A DNA stretch of 64,000 nucleotides from Acanthosepion pharaonis (taxonomy: Eukaryota > Mollusca > Cephalopoda > Sepiida > Sepiidae), in contig CAHIKZ030003502.1 of the NCBI GenBank assembly GCA_903632075.3, forward strand, positions 23,138 through 87,137, written 5' to 3'. Numbering within the stretch: position 1 is the first letter of the stretch; every line of letters starts with the position of its first letter. Shown here piece by piece: positions 1-8,954 of this stretch. The notes beneath the pieces are model-generated. The model did not search any database and was not told the origin of the DNA. It worked only from the letters and a program-made list of their open reading frames with translations. The translations under genes and the position numbers were made by a program.

Positions 1-334
1 CGATCCGCATTTCCTTCTGGACGATCTGGGACGGCCCAGCGCTGGCCAGTTTCGCCGCGCTGAAGCAACTGGACGCCCGGCATGGCGAAGTGAAATCCAT
101 GCGGGTCGCGCCCGGCTTTCTGGGCCGGGGTATAGGCCGTGCGCTGCTCAACCATGTCATCGCGGAGGCGCAGCGCCGCAATTATGATCGGATCAGCACG
201 GAAACGGGAACCACGTCGCCATGGCCAGCCCGCCGTCGCGCTCTATCGCAGCGCGGGCTTCCGTCTTGCGACGCCTTTGGCGATTACCAGCCGAGCCCGC
301 ATAATCAGTTCTTCACGCACGATCGGCCGCCTGA
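1..334 (+). CDS. GNAT family N-acetyltransferase, 3' part
   Basis: C-terminal part of a GNAT-fold acetyltransferase whose beginning lies outside the window. The frame entering at base 3 carries the acetyl-CoA binding motif A region (VAPGFLGRGIGRALLNHV). Shifted frames then give VALYRSAGFR and the terminal NQFFTHD, the usual ending of small GNAT proteins. At least two indels lie between about bases 205 and 270. The family transfers an acetyl group from acetyl-CoA to an amine; the substrate cannot be told from this fragment. The end at the TGA near 332-334 is estimated because of the frameshifts. Confidence 0.75.
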
Positions 335-404
335 TCGGTGCCGCCACTCGGCGCATCCGATGGCTTTGGGCTCCACAATCCGCAGGGGCGATAATTGCCG
401 CCGG

Positions 405-1030
405 ATGAAACGCCTGCTCCGCTGCTCTCGCCCTGCTCACCGCCGCTGCACCAGCGAACCAGAATGTCCCCGCCCCGGCTGTGTCGGGTGCAGATAAATA
501 CTTCGGAAGGCCCGATCGTCGTCGCGCTCGACGCGCCATGCGCCTGCGACGACCCGGAATTTCCCTCGCCTATGTCGATGACGGGCGGTTCGACGGGACG
601 GTCTTCTACCGTGCGGCCCGCGACAAGCGGAACGAAAGAGGCTTCGTCGAGGCGGCATCCGCACCGATGCGCGCCGCATCCTGCCTCCCCTTCCCGCTGG
701 AGACGACCGCCAAGACCGGGATCAAGCATCTCGACGGCACCATCTCGATGGCGCGCGGGCAATCGCCCAACTCCGCCGGGGCAATTTCTTCATCACCGTG
801 GGGCCGACGCCGGGCATGGACGCGGCCGGGCTATGACGGCTATGCCGCCTTTGGACGCGTCGTGGCGGGGCATGGATACGGTCAAGAAGATCCTCGCCAA
901 GCCCTCAGGCGGCGGCCGGACGCGATGAAGGGACAGATGATCCTGAAGCCCGTCGCGATCCGCTCCGCCAAGCGCCTCGACGGCACGCCCAAGCCGACGG
1001 GCGAGCCGAAGATGTGGCTGTATAATTTAG
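405..1030 (+). CDS. Periplasmic cyclophilin-type peptidyl-prolyl cis-trans isomerase
   Basis: Starts at ATG 405 with a signal peptide (Met-Lys-Arg, a Leu-rich core, then Ala-rich residues), so the protein is probably exported. The mature part follows the cyclophilin fold: VQINTSEGPIVVALD, FLAYVDDGRFDGTVFYR, HLDGTISMARGQSPNSA, GNFFIT and GYDGYAAFGRVVAGMD, about 200 residues, the usual length of this family. These proteins isomerise Xaa-Pro bonds and help outer-membrane and periplasmic proteins fold. Several indels (near 470, 540, 665, 780, 830 and 915) split the frame. The exact stop is uncertain: TAA at 1022 or TAG at 1028 once the last shift is allowed for. Confidence 0.85.
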
Positions 1031-1062
1031 GGGGTAAGCGCCCTACCCGCCCCTTCCAACAC

Positions 1063-1171
1063 CCGTTCAGCCTGAGCGAAGTCGAAGGCCACGCCAACCA
1101 TGACCACGCGCCATGCAGACGCTCGTGGCGAAGGGCGTCCGCCAGCCTTCGACTTCGCTCAGGCTGAACGG
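1063..1171. repeat. Dispersed palindromic repeat, copy 1
   Basis: A perfect 27-base inverted repeat: the arm at 1063-1089 (CCGTTCAGCCTGAGCGAAGT...) is repeated as its reverse complement at 1145-1171, with a 55-base spacer. It lies between the convergent 3' ends of the cyclophilin gene and rplS. Related copies lie at 18926, 24721 and 48229. It could act as a bidirectional terminator or a REP-type element. Confidence 0.85.
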
Positions 1172-1252
1172 AGGTTGGAATGAAAAAAGGGCGGCGACAC
1201 CGCTGGCCACCGCCCCTTCCCTATCGAACCGCTAGAGGGTCCGCCGCGTCGA

Positions 1253-1649
1253 TTACTCGGCGGCAGCGGTGCTTGGCCGGACGCATGTCGCGACGCTCTG
1301 CGATACGCGCCGACTTACCGGTGCGGCCCCGCAGATAGTACAGCTTGGCACGACGCACGGCGCCCTTGCGGACGACATCGATCGGTCGACGTTCGGCGAA
1401 GTAGAGCGGGAAGACGCGCTCCACGCCCTCACCGAAGGAGATCTTGCGGACGGTGAACGACAGGCCCATGCCCTTGTTCGAGCGGGCGATGCAGACGCCC
1501 TCATAGAACTGGACGCGGGTGCGCTCGCCTTCGACGACCTTCACACCGACCTTCAGCGTGTCGCCGGGGCGGAATTCCGGGATCTTCTTCGTCTCGTTGA
1601 ACTTGGCGATCTGCCAGCTTCGATCTGCTGGATCCGTTCGCGACTTCAT
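1253..1649 (-). CDS. rplS: 50S ribosomal protein L19
   Basis: Bacterial L19 at the 30S-50S interface. The long central frame reads IAKFNETKKIPEFRPGDTLK, VKVVEGERTRVQFYEGVCIA, GMGLSFTVRKIS, VERVFPLY and LYYLRGRTGKSARIAERRD, covering nearly the full 120-130 residue family. Start is ATG 1649, three bases after the trmD stop. An indel near 1620-1635 hides the usual IQQIEAE segment. Another near 1275 means the native end is in a shifted frame (RPAKH then AAAE) at TAA 1253-1255. Last gene of the ffh/trmD ribosomal block. Confidence 0.95.
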
Positions 1650-1652
1650 TCC

Positions 1653-2365
1653 TCAATCGTCGCCGCGCGCCAGAGGGCGACCGACCCTGAACCCTCGCGG
1701 CGTTTCCCAAAGGTCCAGCCGCCTTGACCGTGTATCCTCGCAAGCCACGGCGCGGCGCCATTTTGCGATTTTCGCGCGATCCCCGATCGCAGCACTTCAG
1801 GGGATCGTGCGCCCTTCCCCTCCACCCAGGTCGGGTATGTGCGGATATTCGAGGAGGCCACTTTCGAAGCTTTCCTCGACTCCACTGGAAGCCGCGCCCA
1901 TTACGCCGGGAAACAGCCGAACGCAAGCGTCGAGCAGCACCAGCGCCCCATCTCGCCACCCGACAGGATATAGTCGCCGATCGATACCTGCTCGATGCCG
2001 CGTGCCTCGAACAGGCGTTCGTCGAACCCCTCGAACCAGCCGCATAACACGGTGACGCCCGGCCCCGCCGCGATCTCGCGGACGCGCGGCTGGGTCGGCA
2101 GGCGCCCGCGCGCGTCATCGCCAACACGGGCCGGTCGTCGGCAACCGGGTCCACCGCCGCCGCCAGCACATCGGCGCGCAGCACCATGCCTGCGCCTCCG
2201 CCGGCTGGCGTGTCGTCGACCGAGCGGTGCTTGTCGGTCGCGAAGTCGCGGATCTGCACCGTCTCCAGTGCCCAGCGATCCTCGCGCAGCGCCGCCCCGC
2301 CAGCGAATGGCGGGGTCCGGGAAACATCTCCGGTACAGCGTCAATATCGTCGCGCGGAAGGTCAC
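1653..2365 (-). CDS. trmD: tRNA (guanine-N1-)-methyltransferase TrmD
   Basis: SPOUT-class methyltransferase that makes m1G37 in tRNAs and so prevents +1 frameshifting; normally essential. The frames give VTFRATILTLY, VQIRDFATDKHRSVDDTPAG, GGAGMVLRADVLAAAVD and then RFEGFDERLFEARGIEQVSI, GDYILSGGE and GVEESFESGLLEYPH, matching the SAM-binding trefoil knot and dimer core. At least five indels are present. Start is GTG 2363-2365, which overlaps the vapC stop as GTGA. The end at TGA 1653 follows RAKIAKWRRA and a basic tail. Because the upstream neighbour is vapC and not rimM, its expression is probably coupled to the toxin-antitoxin transcript. Confidence 0.93.
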
Positions 2366-2741
2366 AGCGTCCAGTTCTCGATGGTCAGGCCGGGGATGTC
2401 GGCGAAGTCGGCTTCGTTGTTGGTCACCAGCGTCAGGCCCGTCGCCCAGCGCATGGGCGCCGATCAGGCGATCGAACCGCCCGCGCCGGAACGGGATCGT
2501 CGCATAGGCCGATGCGGCATGCCGGTCGAACGGCAATATCGGCACACGATCGAAAAAAGCGATCAAAGGCCGCAATCGCCTCTTCACCATGCCGTTCCAG
2601 CCCCCGCATGATTTCGGCATAGGTGATTGCGGAGGCCACCGCGCTGCCCGGCTCGCATGTCGCCAGCCTCTGGGCCGCGCGGCCATCCGCGTCGCGTAGC
2701 ACATAGATGCGAATATTGGGTCGAGCAAATGCGCGGCTCAA
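2362..2741 (-). CDS. vapC: VapC-type PIN-domain ribonuclease toxin
   Basis: PIN-domain endoribonuclease of a type II toxin-antitoxin system; characterised VapC proteins cleave tRNA or rRNA. Visible signs are an N-terminal strand ending DPNI-x-IYVLRD (in a shifted frame), a conserved glutamate in ITYAEIMRG, and the late block LVTNNEADF followed by a final ENWTL. The length of about 125 residues is typical. Indels near 2722, 2550 and 2450 break the frame. The start overlaps the vapB stop (TTGA or a nearby codon). The stop TGA 2362-2364 overlaps the trmD GTG. The RNA target cannot be inferred from sequence. Confidence 0.85.
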
Positions 2742-3010
2742 TCACGACCGAGCAGCTTCCATCCCAATCCAGCGCGCGCGGCTCCATTTCGAAATCTTCC
2801 CGCTCAATCGGCTTCAGCCACGGCATCGAGCCCCGCAATGCCGGTCAGGTCGATTGTCTTGCGCGGCGCACTGGACGGGTTCGAAGACATAACGCCCTGT
2901 TCCTCACGCAGCGTCATTTCGGTACCTTCGGTCAGCCCCCAGCGCGGCGGGAAGCCGCAAGGCGAGCAATTGCCCGAGCGGAAGACCTTCGCCTGATAAT
3001 CCTTGCCCAT
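2738..3010 (-). CDS. vapB: VapB-type antitoxin, AbrB/SpoVT fold
   Basis: Antitoxin partner of the overlapping vapC. It starts at ATG 3008-3010 (MGKDYQAKVFRSGN), reads through LRLPAALGLTEGTEMTLREE, the swapped-hairpin AbrB DNA-binding domain, then a C-terminal tail with DFEMEPRALDWDG that would wrap the PIN domain. The length of about 90 residues is typical. Indels near 2960, 2885 and 2830 split the frame. The stop TGA 2738-2740 overlaps the vapC start. A palindrome lies 10 bases upstream of the start and is the likely site of autorepression. Confidence 0.85.
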
Positions 3011-3020
3011 AACGACTCCC

Positions 3021-3038
3021 ATATACGTCATCGTATAT
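3021..3038. promoter_or_regulatory. Palindromic operator upstream of vapBC
   Basis: A perfect 7-4-7 palindrome, ATATACG-TCAT-CGTATAT, in AT-rich sequence 10 bases upstream of the vapB start and 30 bases before the divergent oxidoreductase start. VapB-class antitoxins bind such palindromes to repress their own operon. Binding here is inferred from position and symmetry. Confidence 0.65.
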
Positions 3039-3068
3039 ACGCCATCCGACGTTACAGGACAAGGAACG

Positions 3069-3972
3069 ATGCGCAACCTGACGCTTTGCCCCGCCATGGA
3101 CGATTGCATCATCATCGGCGCGGGGCCTGCCGGACTGACCGCGGCGATCTATCTCGCGCGCTATCATCTGCGCATCCGGATGTTCGACAGCGGATCAAGC
3201 CGGGCCGCGATGATTCCCTGCACCCATAACGGCTTCCCCGAAGGGATCAGCGCAAGGCGCTGCTCGCCCGGATGCATGACCGGGCCAAGCGTTACGGCGC
3301 GCACTGTATCCCGCATCGGGTCGCAAGCTGACCCCCCCGATGGCGACCGGTTTCACGTCACCACCGACGAGGGGTGAGTATATGGCGCGCACGATCCTGC
3401 TCGCGACCGGGTCGTCAATCATCGGCCCAAGCATCTGTTGCCCGGTGCACGACCCTGCGCTCGAACGCGGGCTGCTCCGCTATTGCCCCGTTTGCGATGG
3501 CTGTGAGGTGACCGACAAGAAGTCGGGGTGATCGGCACCAGCGACCATGGCATGCGCGAGGCGCTGTTCCTTCGCGGCTTCACCCACGACGTGACGTTGA
3601 TCGCCCCCGATGCCGAGCATGACCTCGATCCCGAATGCGCGCGGGCACTGGATGAGGCTGGCATCACGCGCGTCGATGGTCCCCTGCGGCGGTTGGGCGA
3701 TCGGGGGATCATCTGGCGCTGGACACGGCCCAGGGCGAATGCGCTTCGACAGCGTTTATCCGGCCTTGGGATCGCGTATTCGCTCCGAGCTGGCGGTATC
3801 GGCCGGTGCGAAGGCGGATCGAGCGGATGCTGGAGGTGGATGATCACCAGCGCACGTCGGTGCCCGGCCCTATTGCGGCGGGCGATGTGGTGAAGGGCTG
3901 GATCAGATCAGCCACGCCATGGGCGAAGGCCGGGGTCGCGGCCACGACGATCCGAACCTGTTGAACGAGTAA
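3069..3972 (+). CDS. Thioredoxin-reductase-like NAD(P)/FAD oxidoreductase
   Basis: Two-dinucleotide-binding flavoprotein of the TrxB/class II pyridine nucleotide-disulfide family, about 300 residues. The FAD Rossmann motif is DDCIIIGAGPAGLTAAIYLA, the redox pair is CPVCDG, and the C-terminal FAD site reads IAAGDVV ... QISHAMGE. The segment ILLATGSS precedes the NADPH domain, where the second glycine motif reads IGTSDHG instead of GGGNSA. The protein may thus not be a classical thioredoxin reductase. Start ATG 3069 has AAGGA eight bases upstream; ATG 3096 is an alternative. Indels are near 3250, 3380, 3530, 3710 and 3890. It lies divergent from vapB and convergent with rimM. Confidence 0.85.
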
Positions 3973-3981
3973 CGCGCCCGA

Positions 3982-4586
3982 TCAGGCGATGAAAGCGCGT
4001 TCCACGATCAGGCGGTCCTGATCCCATTCGGGCACGGCTTCGACCTTCATCGGCACCATGAAGCGGCGGCCATCAGGACGCTCGATTTCGAGCACGTCGC
4101 CCGCACCGAAATTCTCGATCAGCGCGACATGGCCCAGTTCCTCACCATCGCTGGCGATGGCGGGCAGCCCGATAATGTCGGCATGATAATATTCCCCTTC
4201 TTCCAAAGGGGGCAGCGCCGAGCGGCACGGTCAGTTCCGTGCCTCGCAAGGCTTCAACCGCGTTGCGGTCGGTCACTTCGGCAAAGCGCGCGATGACCCC
4301 GTTCGACCCTTCGCGTGCCGATTTCAGCGTCAGCGCACCATCGTTGAACGCGCGATAGGCCGAGACGTCCTCGGCGAAGACCTTCAACCGGACCTCGCCC
4401 GTGATGCCATGCGCGCCGATGATCACCGCCAGCGTAACGCGCGGCTCACCCGCTGGGCGAACCGGGTCGCCATCAGGGGCTATCGTCGTCGCCTTCGGCG
4501 GGTCAGGGGGGCAGAGACGCCTTGGTTGGTCGCGTCGTCATGATCGTCGGGTGCGGTCCGGGATCAGGTTCGGTCGGCGGGGTCAT
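3982..4586 (-). CDS. rimM: 16S rRNA processing protein RimM
   Basis: Assembly factor that binds ribosomal protein S19 during 30S head maturation. The N-terminal domain reads VTLAVIIGAHGITGEVRLKV and AEDVSAYRAF. The C-terminal PRC-barrel reads EYYHADIIGLPA, GEELGHVALIENFGAGDVLE and MVPMKVEAVPEWD. A frameshift near 4210 separates the two domains and another lies near 4480. The start is taken at ATG 4586 (MTPPTEPDPGPHP), giving a proline-rich leader; a shorter start nearer the first domain is possible. It follows rpsP in the usual ffh-rpsP-rimM order. Confidence 0.9.
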
Positions 4587-4691
4587 GCGCTTATCCTCTA
4601 AGCCAATGGCTTTAGGAAACGCATGGCCCCGCATTCCGATGCCTAAAGCAGGCCCGATCGCGATCGATCAGGACCGGCCGAGATCAAAGGC

Positions 4692-5074
4692 TTACGCCTC
4701 GGCGGTCTCTTCGGCCGGGCGTTGGCGGCTTCCTGAGCAGCCTTCAGCTTCTCGGCACGCTCTTCGGCACGCTCGGTGGCCTTTTCGCCGGGCTTCGCCT
4801 TGTTCGGGTTGTTGCGAGCGGCGCTCACGAACGCCGGCGGCGTCGGGAAGCGGGCGACGCGGTCGGTCGGCTGCGCGCCATTGGCCAGCCAGTGCTTCGC
4901 GCGCTCGGCGTCGAGCTGCACACGCGCTGGTCGTTGTCCTGGCGAGGAGCGGGTTGCAGTTGCCGATCTTCTCGATGAACTTGCCGTCGCGCGGCGCACG
5001 GGCGTCGCCACCACGATGCGGTAGTAAGGGCGCTTCTTCGAGCCACCACGCGACAGACGAATGCTGAGAGCCAT
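4692..5074 (-). CDS. rpsP: 30S ribosomal protein S16
   Basis: S16 with the family start MALSIRLSRGGSKKRPYYRI and VVAD/TPVRR, then ERAKHWLANGAQPTDRVARF. The C-terminal extension is rich in Lys, Glu and Ala (ATERAEERAEKLKAAQEA ... EETAEA), as in alphaproteobacterial S16 proteins of 120-160 residues. Start ATG 5074; stop TAA 4692-4694 in a shifted frame. Indels near 4990, 4940 and 4720. It lies 57 bases downstream of ffh in the same operon. Confidence 0.95.
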
Positions 5075-5131
5075 ATTTCAGTCCTTGGAGTAAAAAGTTC
5101 AAAATTACCGGCAATTCCGTCCGGCGCGGGG

Positions 5132-6650
5132 TTATTTCTTCTTCAGAAGATTCTCGAAGCCGGGGGGCAGCTTGGGCATCCCGTCGGGCGGCTTACCGCC
5201 GCCCAGACCACCCATGCCGCCACCGGGAAGACCATTGGCGCCCGCCTTGTTGAGCATGTCGCCCATCTGCGGACCGCCTGGCGCATTGCCCGAGCCACCA
5301 AGGCCGCCCTTGCCGAGCATGGCCATCATGCCCTTGATGCCGCCCATCTTCTTGATCTTCTTCATCGCCGTGGACATTTCCTGATGCATCTTCAGGAGCT
5401 TGTTCACGTCCTGCACCGTGGTGCCGGAACCCTTGGCGATACGGATCTTGCGCTTGGCGTTGACCAGTTCGGGCTTGGTGCGCTCCTTGGGCGTCATCGA
5501 GGTGATGATCGCATCCATGCGGAGCAGGATCTTGTCGCCACCGGCATCATTGAGCGCGTTCTGCGCCTTCTTCATGCCCGGCATCATGCCCGCCAGCGCG
5601 CCCAGCCCGCCCATGCGGCGCATCTGCGCCAGCTGGCCGCGCAGATCGTTCAGATCGAACTGACCCTTGGCCATTTTCATGGCCATGCGCTCAACATCTT
5701 CCTGCTGGATCGTCTCGGCGGCGCGCTCGACCAGCGACACGACGTCGCCCATGCCGGGATGCGGCCCGCAACGCGCTCCGGGTGGAAGGCTTCCAGCGCG
5801 TCCATCTTTCGCCGACACCGGCGAACTTGATCGGCTTGCCGGTGACAGCGCGCATCGACAGCGCCGCACCACCGCGCGCGTCACCGTCCATACGGGTCAG
5901 CACCACGCCGGTCAGCGGCACCTGCTCGGAGAAGCTGGTCGCGACGTTCACCGCGTCTGGCCGGTCAGCGAGTCGACGACCAACAGGATTTCCTGCGGCT
6001 GGGCGATCTCCGCCACCGCCTTCATCTCGTCCATCAACGCCCGGTCGACGTGCAGGCGACCGGCGGTGTCGAGCATCAGGACGTCATAGCCCGGGAGCTT
6101 GGCGGCCTGCAGCGCGCGGCGGGCGATCTCGACCGGCTGCTGGCCCGCGATGATCGGCAGGGTCGACACCTCGACACGGGTACCGAGCGTCGCCAGCTGT
6201 TCCTGCGCGGCCGGGCGATTGACGTCGAGCGACGCCATCAGCACCTTCTTGCGCTCGCGGCCCATCGCCCCGCTCGACAGCCGCTTGGCGATCTTGGCGG
6301 TCGTCGTCGTCTTGCCCGGAGCCCTGAAGGCCGACCATCATCACGACGGCGGGCGGGGTGACGTCGAGCAGCAGCTCGCTGGCATCCGCGCCCAGCATGT
6401 CGACCAGCGCGTCATGGACGATCTTGACGACCTGCTGGCCCGGCGTGATCGAGCGCAGAACGTTCTGGCCGATCGCCTGTTCGGTGACCTTGTCGACGAA
6501 ATCGCGCGCGACGGGCAGCGCGACGTCGGCTTCGAGCAGCGCGACACGCACCTCACGCATCGCGGTGCGGACATCCGCCTCGGTCAGCGCGCCACGGCCA
6601 CGAAGGCGGTCGAATACGCCGCCAAGCCGATCGCTCAAGCTGTCGAACAT
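5132..6650 (-). CDS. ffh: Signal recognition particle GTPase Ffh
   Basis: SRP54 homologue that binds signal sequences and the SRP RNA. It begins MFDSLSDRLGGVFDRLRGRG, followed by the N/G GTPase with VGLQGSG plus a broken GKTTTT site near 6318, LDVNRPAAQEQL, DTAGRLHVD and VLTRMDGDARGGAA. The methionine-rich M domain follows (MRRMGGLGALAGMMPGMKK, KERTKPELVNAKRKIRIAKG) and a Gly/Pro/Met tail ending FENLLKKK. Length is about 500 residues. Indels are near 6318, 5958, 5805 and 5765. First gene of the ribosomal block. Its partners ftsY (10193) and ffs (39402) are also in this window. Confidence 0.97.
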
Positions 6651-6860
6651 CGCCTCTACCTCGTCAAACCCGGCCCGAAGACCCACGCCATTCCGCCAAA
6701 CGCAAAGCGCCGGCGGGCGAAACCTCGCCGGCCAGCGTGCACCCCTGGGCGCTTCACTTTCACATTCCGAAACGGAACTTGGGGAGGCTCTTATGGCAAA
6801 ACTCAACCCGGCGCAAGTCTAGGGCGTCGGGCCGACATTAACCTCTTGTACACGCCTGAC

Positions 6861-8412
6861 ATGCGACCTCTTTTTTGCTATGCGGGCCGCCCGACACCCC
6901 CCGCTCCCCCGCCTGTTCGGGCACGCCTTTTCGCGTTGGGACTTGCCGGCGGCGCGTTCATGGCGGCCGTGGCGATCCTGTTGATTCAACTGGGCTTCGT
7001 GCCAGCCAAAATCATCCTGTTTCTGACCGCCGCCGCACTGACCGTTATCTACTGGCGGATGCCGTTGGCGCAGCGCCCTGATGCCGACCCCGTCGACCGT
7101 ACCGACGCGCTGACCGGATTGACTAACCGCCCCAGTTGCAGCGCGCCGGGCAGGGCGATGATCGACGCCGCTCATGGCCGCAAGCGCGGGGTCGCGCTGC
7201 TGCTGCTCGATATCGACCGGTTTCGGGCGATCGCCGGTTCGTTCGGCCATGCCGCGGGCGATGCCCTGTTACAGCATGTCGCCAAAACGCTGCGCGGCGA
7301 AGCCCCTCCGAAGCCATTGTCGCGCGGTTCGAGGGGATTGCTTCGGATGCCTGATTCCGGTCGACGCCCGCGGCCGCGACCGCATCAACCGGCTCGCCGG
7401 AGCGACTGGCGATTCGCATCGCGCAGCCGATCCGGCTGGCCGATCAGGAGTTCGCTCCCCCGCCGCGATCGCTCTGGGCGCAGGTAGAGGGCACGACCGC
7501 GACGATCGACCAGTTGATCCGCCGCGCCGACTGGCGCTGATCGCGGCCAGAGCCGTGGCGATGGACGGCCTTTGTGGTTCGATCCGGCGATGGAAGCCGC
7601 CGCCATGGCCGAGCGCAACATGATTGTCAGCGACCTGCGTGCCGCCCTGACCAATGGCGATATCCAACCGCGCTTCGAACCCCGGTCGATCTGGGCAATG
7701 CCCGGCTGACCGGGTTCGAGGTTCTGGCGCATTGGGACCATCCCATCCAGGGGCGATGACGGCCGAACGGTTCATGCCGGTTGCCGAAGCCTCCGGCCTG
7801 TCCGGCGACGTCTCGCTAGCGCTGATGCGACAGGCGATGGCCGCCGCGCGCGACTGGGATCCGTCGCTGACCCTCTCCTTTCCGTTGACCACCGCGCAGT
7901 TCCATGATGCACGGCTGGCGCAGAAGATCATCAAGACGCTGACCGAATGCGGCTTCCCCGCCCATCGGTTGGAGGTCGAGATCACCGAGAACGCCCTGTT
8001 TGCCAATATGGCGCTGGCCCAGTCGATCGTCGTCAGCCTGAAGAACCGGGGCATCGGCGCTGGACGAATTCGGCAGCGGCTATTCCAGCGCGCGCCTTAC
8101 GTGCCTTGCCGTTCGATCGGGTGCGGATTGACCCCGACTTCATCGGCGATATGGCAGCCGATCCCGGGTGATGAAGATCGTGACCGCCATCGTCCAACTG
8201 GGCGACAATCTGAACCTGCCCATCGCCGCCAGGGCCTGCGCGATGCCGAGACCAAGAGCGGCTGCGCATCATCGGTTGCGCCCATGGTCAGGGGCCGTTT
8301 TACGGGGCACCCATGGATCTGGGGCAGGTCCGTCAGCTCCGGCGGAAAAGCGGTTGCTGGCGGGGAGTGCCTCATCGTCCCCTTCCCTACCATCCCGCGT
8401 CTGGCCGGCTGA
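6861..8412 (+). CDS. GGDEF-EAL domain protein with degenerate active sites
   Basis: Membrane-anchored cyclic-di-GMP-type protein. Two N-terminal hydrophobic helices (LFALGLAGGAFMAAVAILLI and KIILFLTAAALTVIYW) are followed by a GGDEF-like domain (DALTGLTNR, GVALLLLDIDRFRAIAG, HAAGDALLQHVAKTLRGE). Where GGDEF should stand, the repaired frame reads EGIAF. The EAL-like domain has EVL for EAL (FEVLAHWDHPIQG), keeps VEITEN, has LDEFGSGYSS for the DDFG-TGYSS motif, and has RID where active enzymes have KID. It may therefore bind rather than make or break c-di-GMP. Many indels; the end overlaps the DUF924 gene tail and is estimated. Confidence 0.8.
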
Positions 8413-8938
8413 GATACTCCTGTTCTTCGGGCGTGGAGGTCCGGCCCAGCACGGCATTGCGGCTGGGATAACGGCCATGGCGCCGGATGACATCGCGATG
8501 ATCGCGGGCGAAGGACAGATTTTCCTCGCGGCCTAGTTCGGCGAATTTGGCGACGCTCAAATCCTGCATCGCGCGCGACTCGGCATGCATCAGCGGCATA
8601 TAGACAAAGACCAACCGCTCGGGCGGATAGCGATACTCCCATCCGCATCGATCGCCGCCGAGCAAAGCTCCAACGCCAGCGGGTCGGCGGCGTAAGCCTG
8701 CGCCAGATCCCGGTGCAAATTGCGCGAAAACTGTCGAGCAGCAGGATCGCGGCCAGCAGCGTATCGGGATCGTCGCGCCAGCCCATCGCTTCGGTCGCCA
8801 GCACCTGATCACGAAGCGTACCGAACTGCTCGGCGATCACGGTCGAGCGCATCGTCCTGGCGAAATGCTTTTCGGGTGCGGGGAGAACCAGAAGTCCAAT
8901 ATGTCCCGCGCCTCCGCGTGGACACGTCGTTCATCCAT
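8387..8938 (-). CDS. DUF924 family protein
   Basis: Conserved all-helical protein of unknown function. Family landmarks visible are ARDILDFWFSPHPKK at the start, then QVLATEAMGWRDDPDTLLAA, LVFVYMPLMHAES, ENLSFARDHRDVIRRHGRYP and NAVLGRTSTPEEQEYL at the end. Length is about 183 residues, typical of the family. Start ATG 8938 (MDERRVHAEARDIL); stop TAG 8387. Indels near 8870, 8740 and 8650. It is divergent from mtaB with only 16 bases between starts, so promoters must overlap the two 5' ends. Confidence 0.85.
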
Positions 8939-8954
8939 CCCTAGATCAGCAACC

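Noticed and set aside
6099..7487. A long plus-strand open frame of 462 codons across ffh and the start of the GGDEF-EAL gene
   Set aside because: Its first half is the antisense of ffh, whose conserved motifs are certain; the long frame is an effect of high GC. Only the part from 6861 belongs to a gene.
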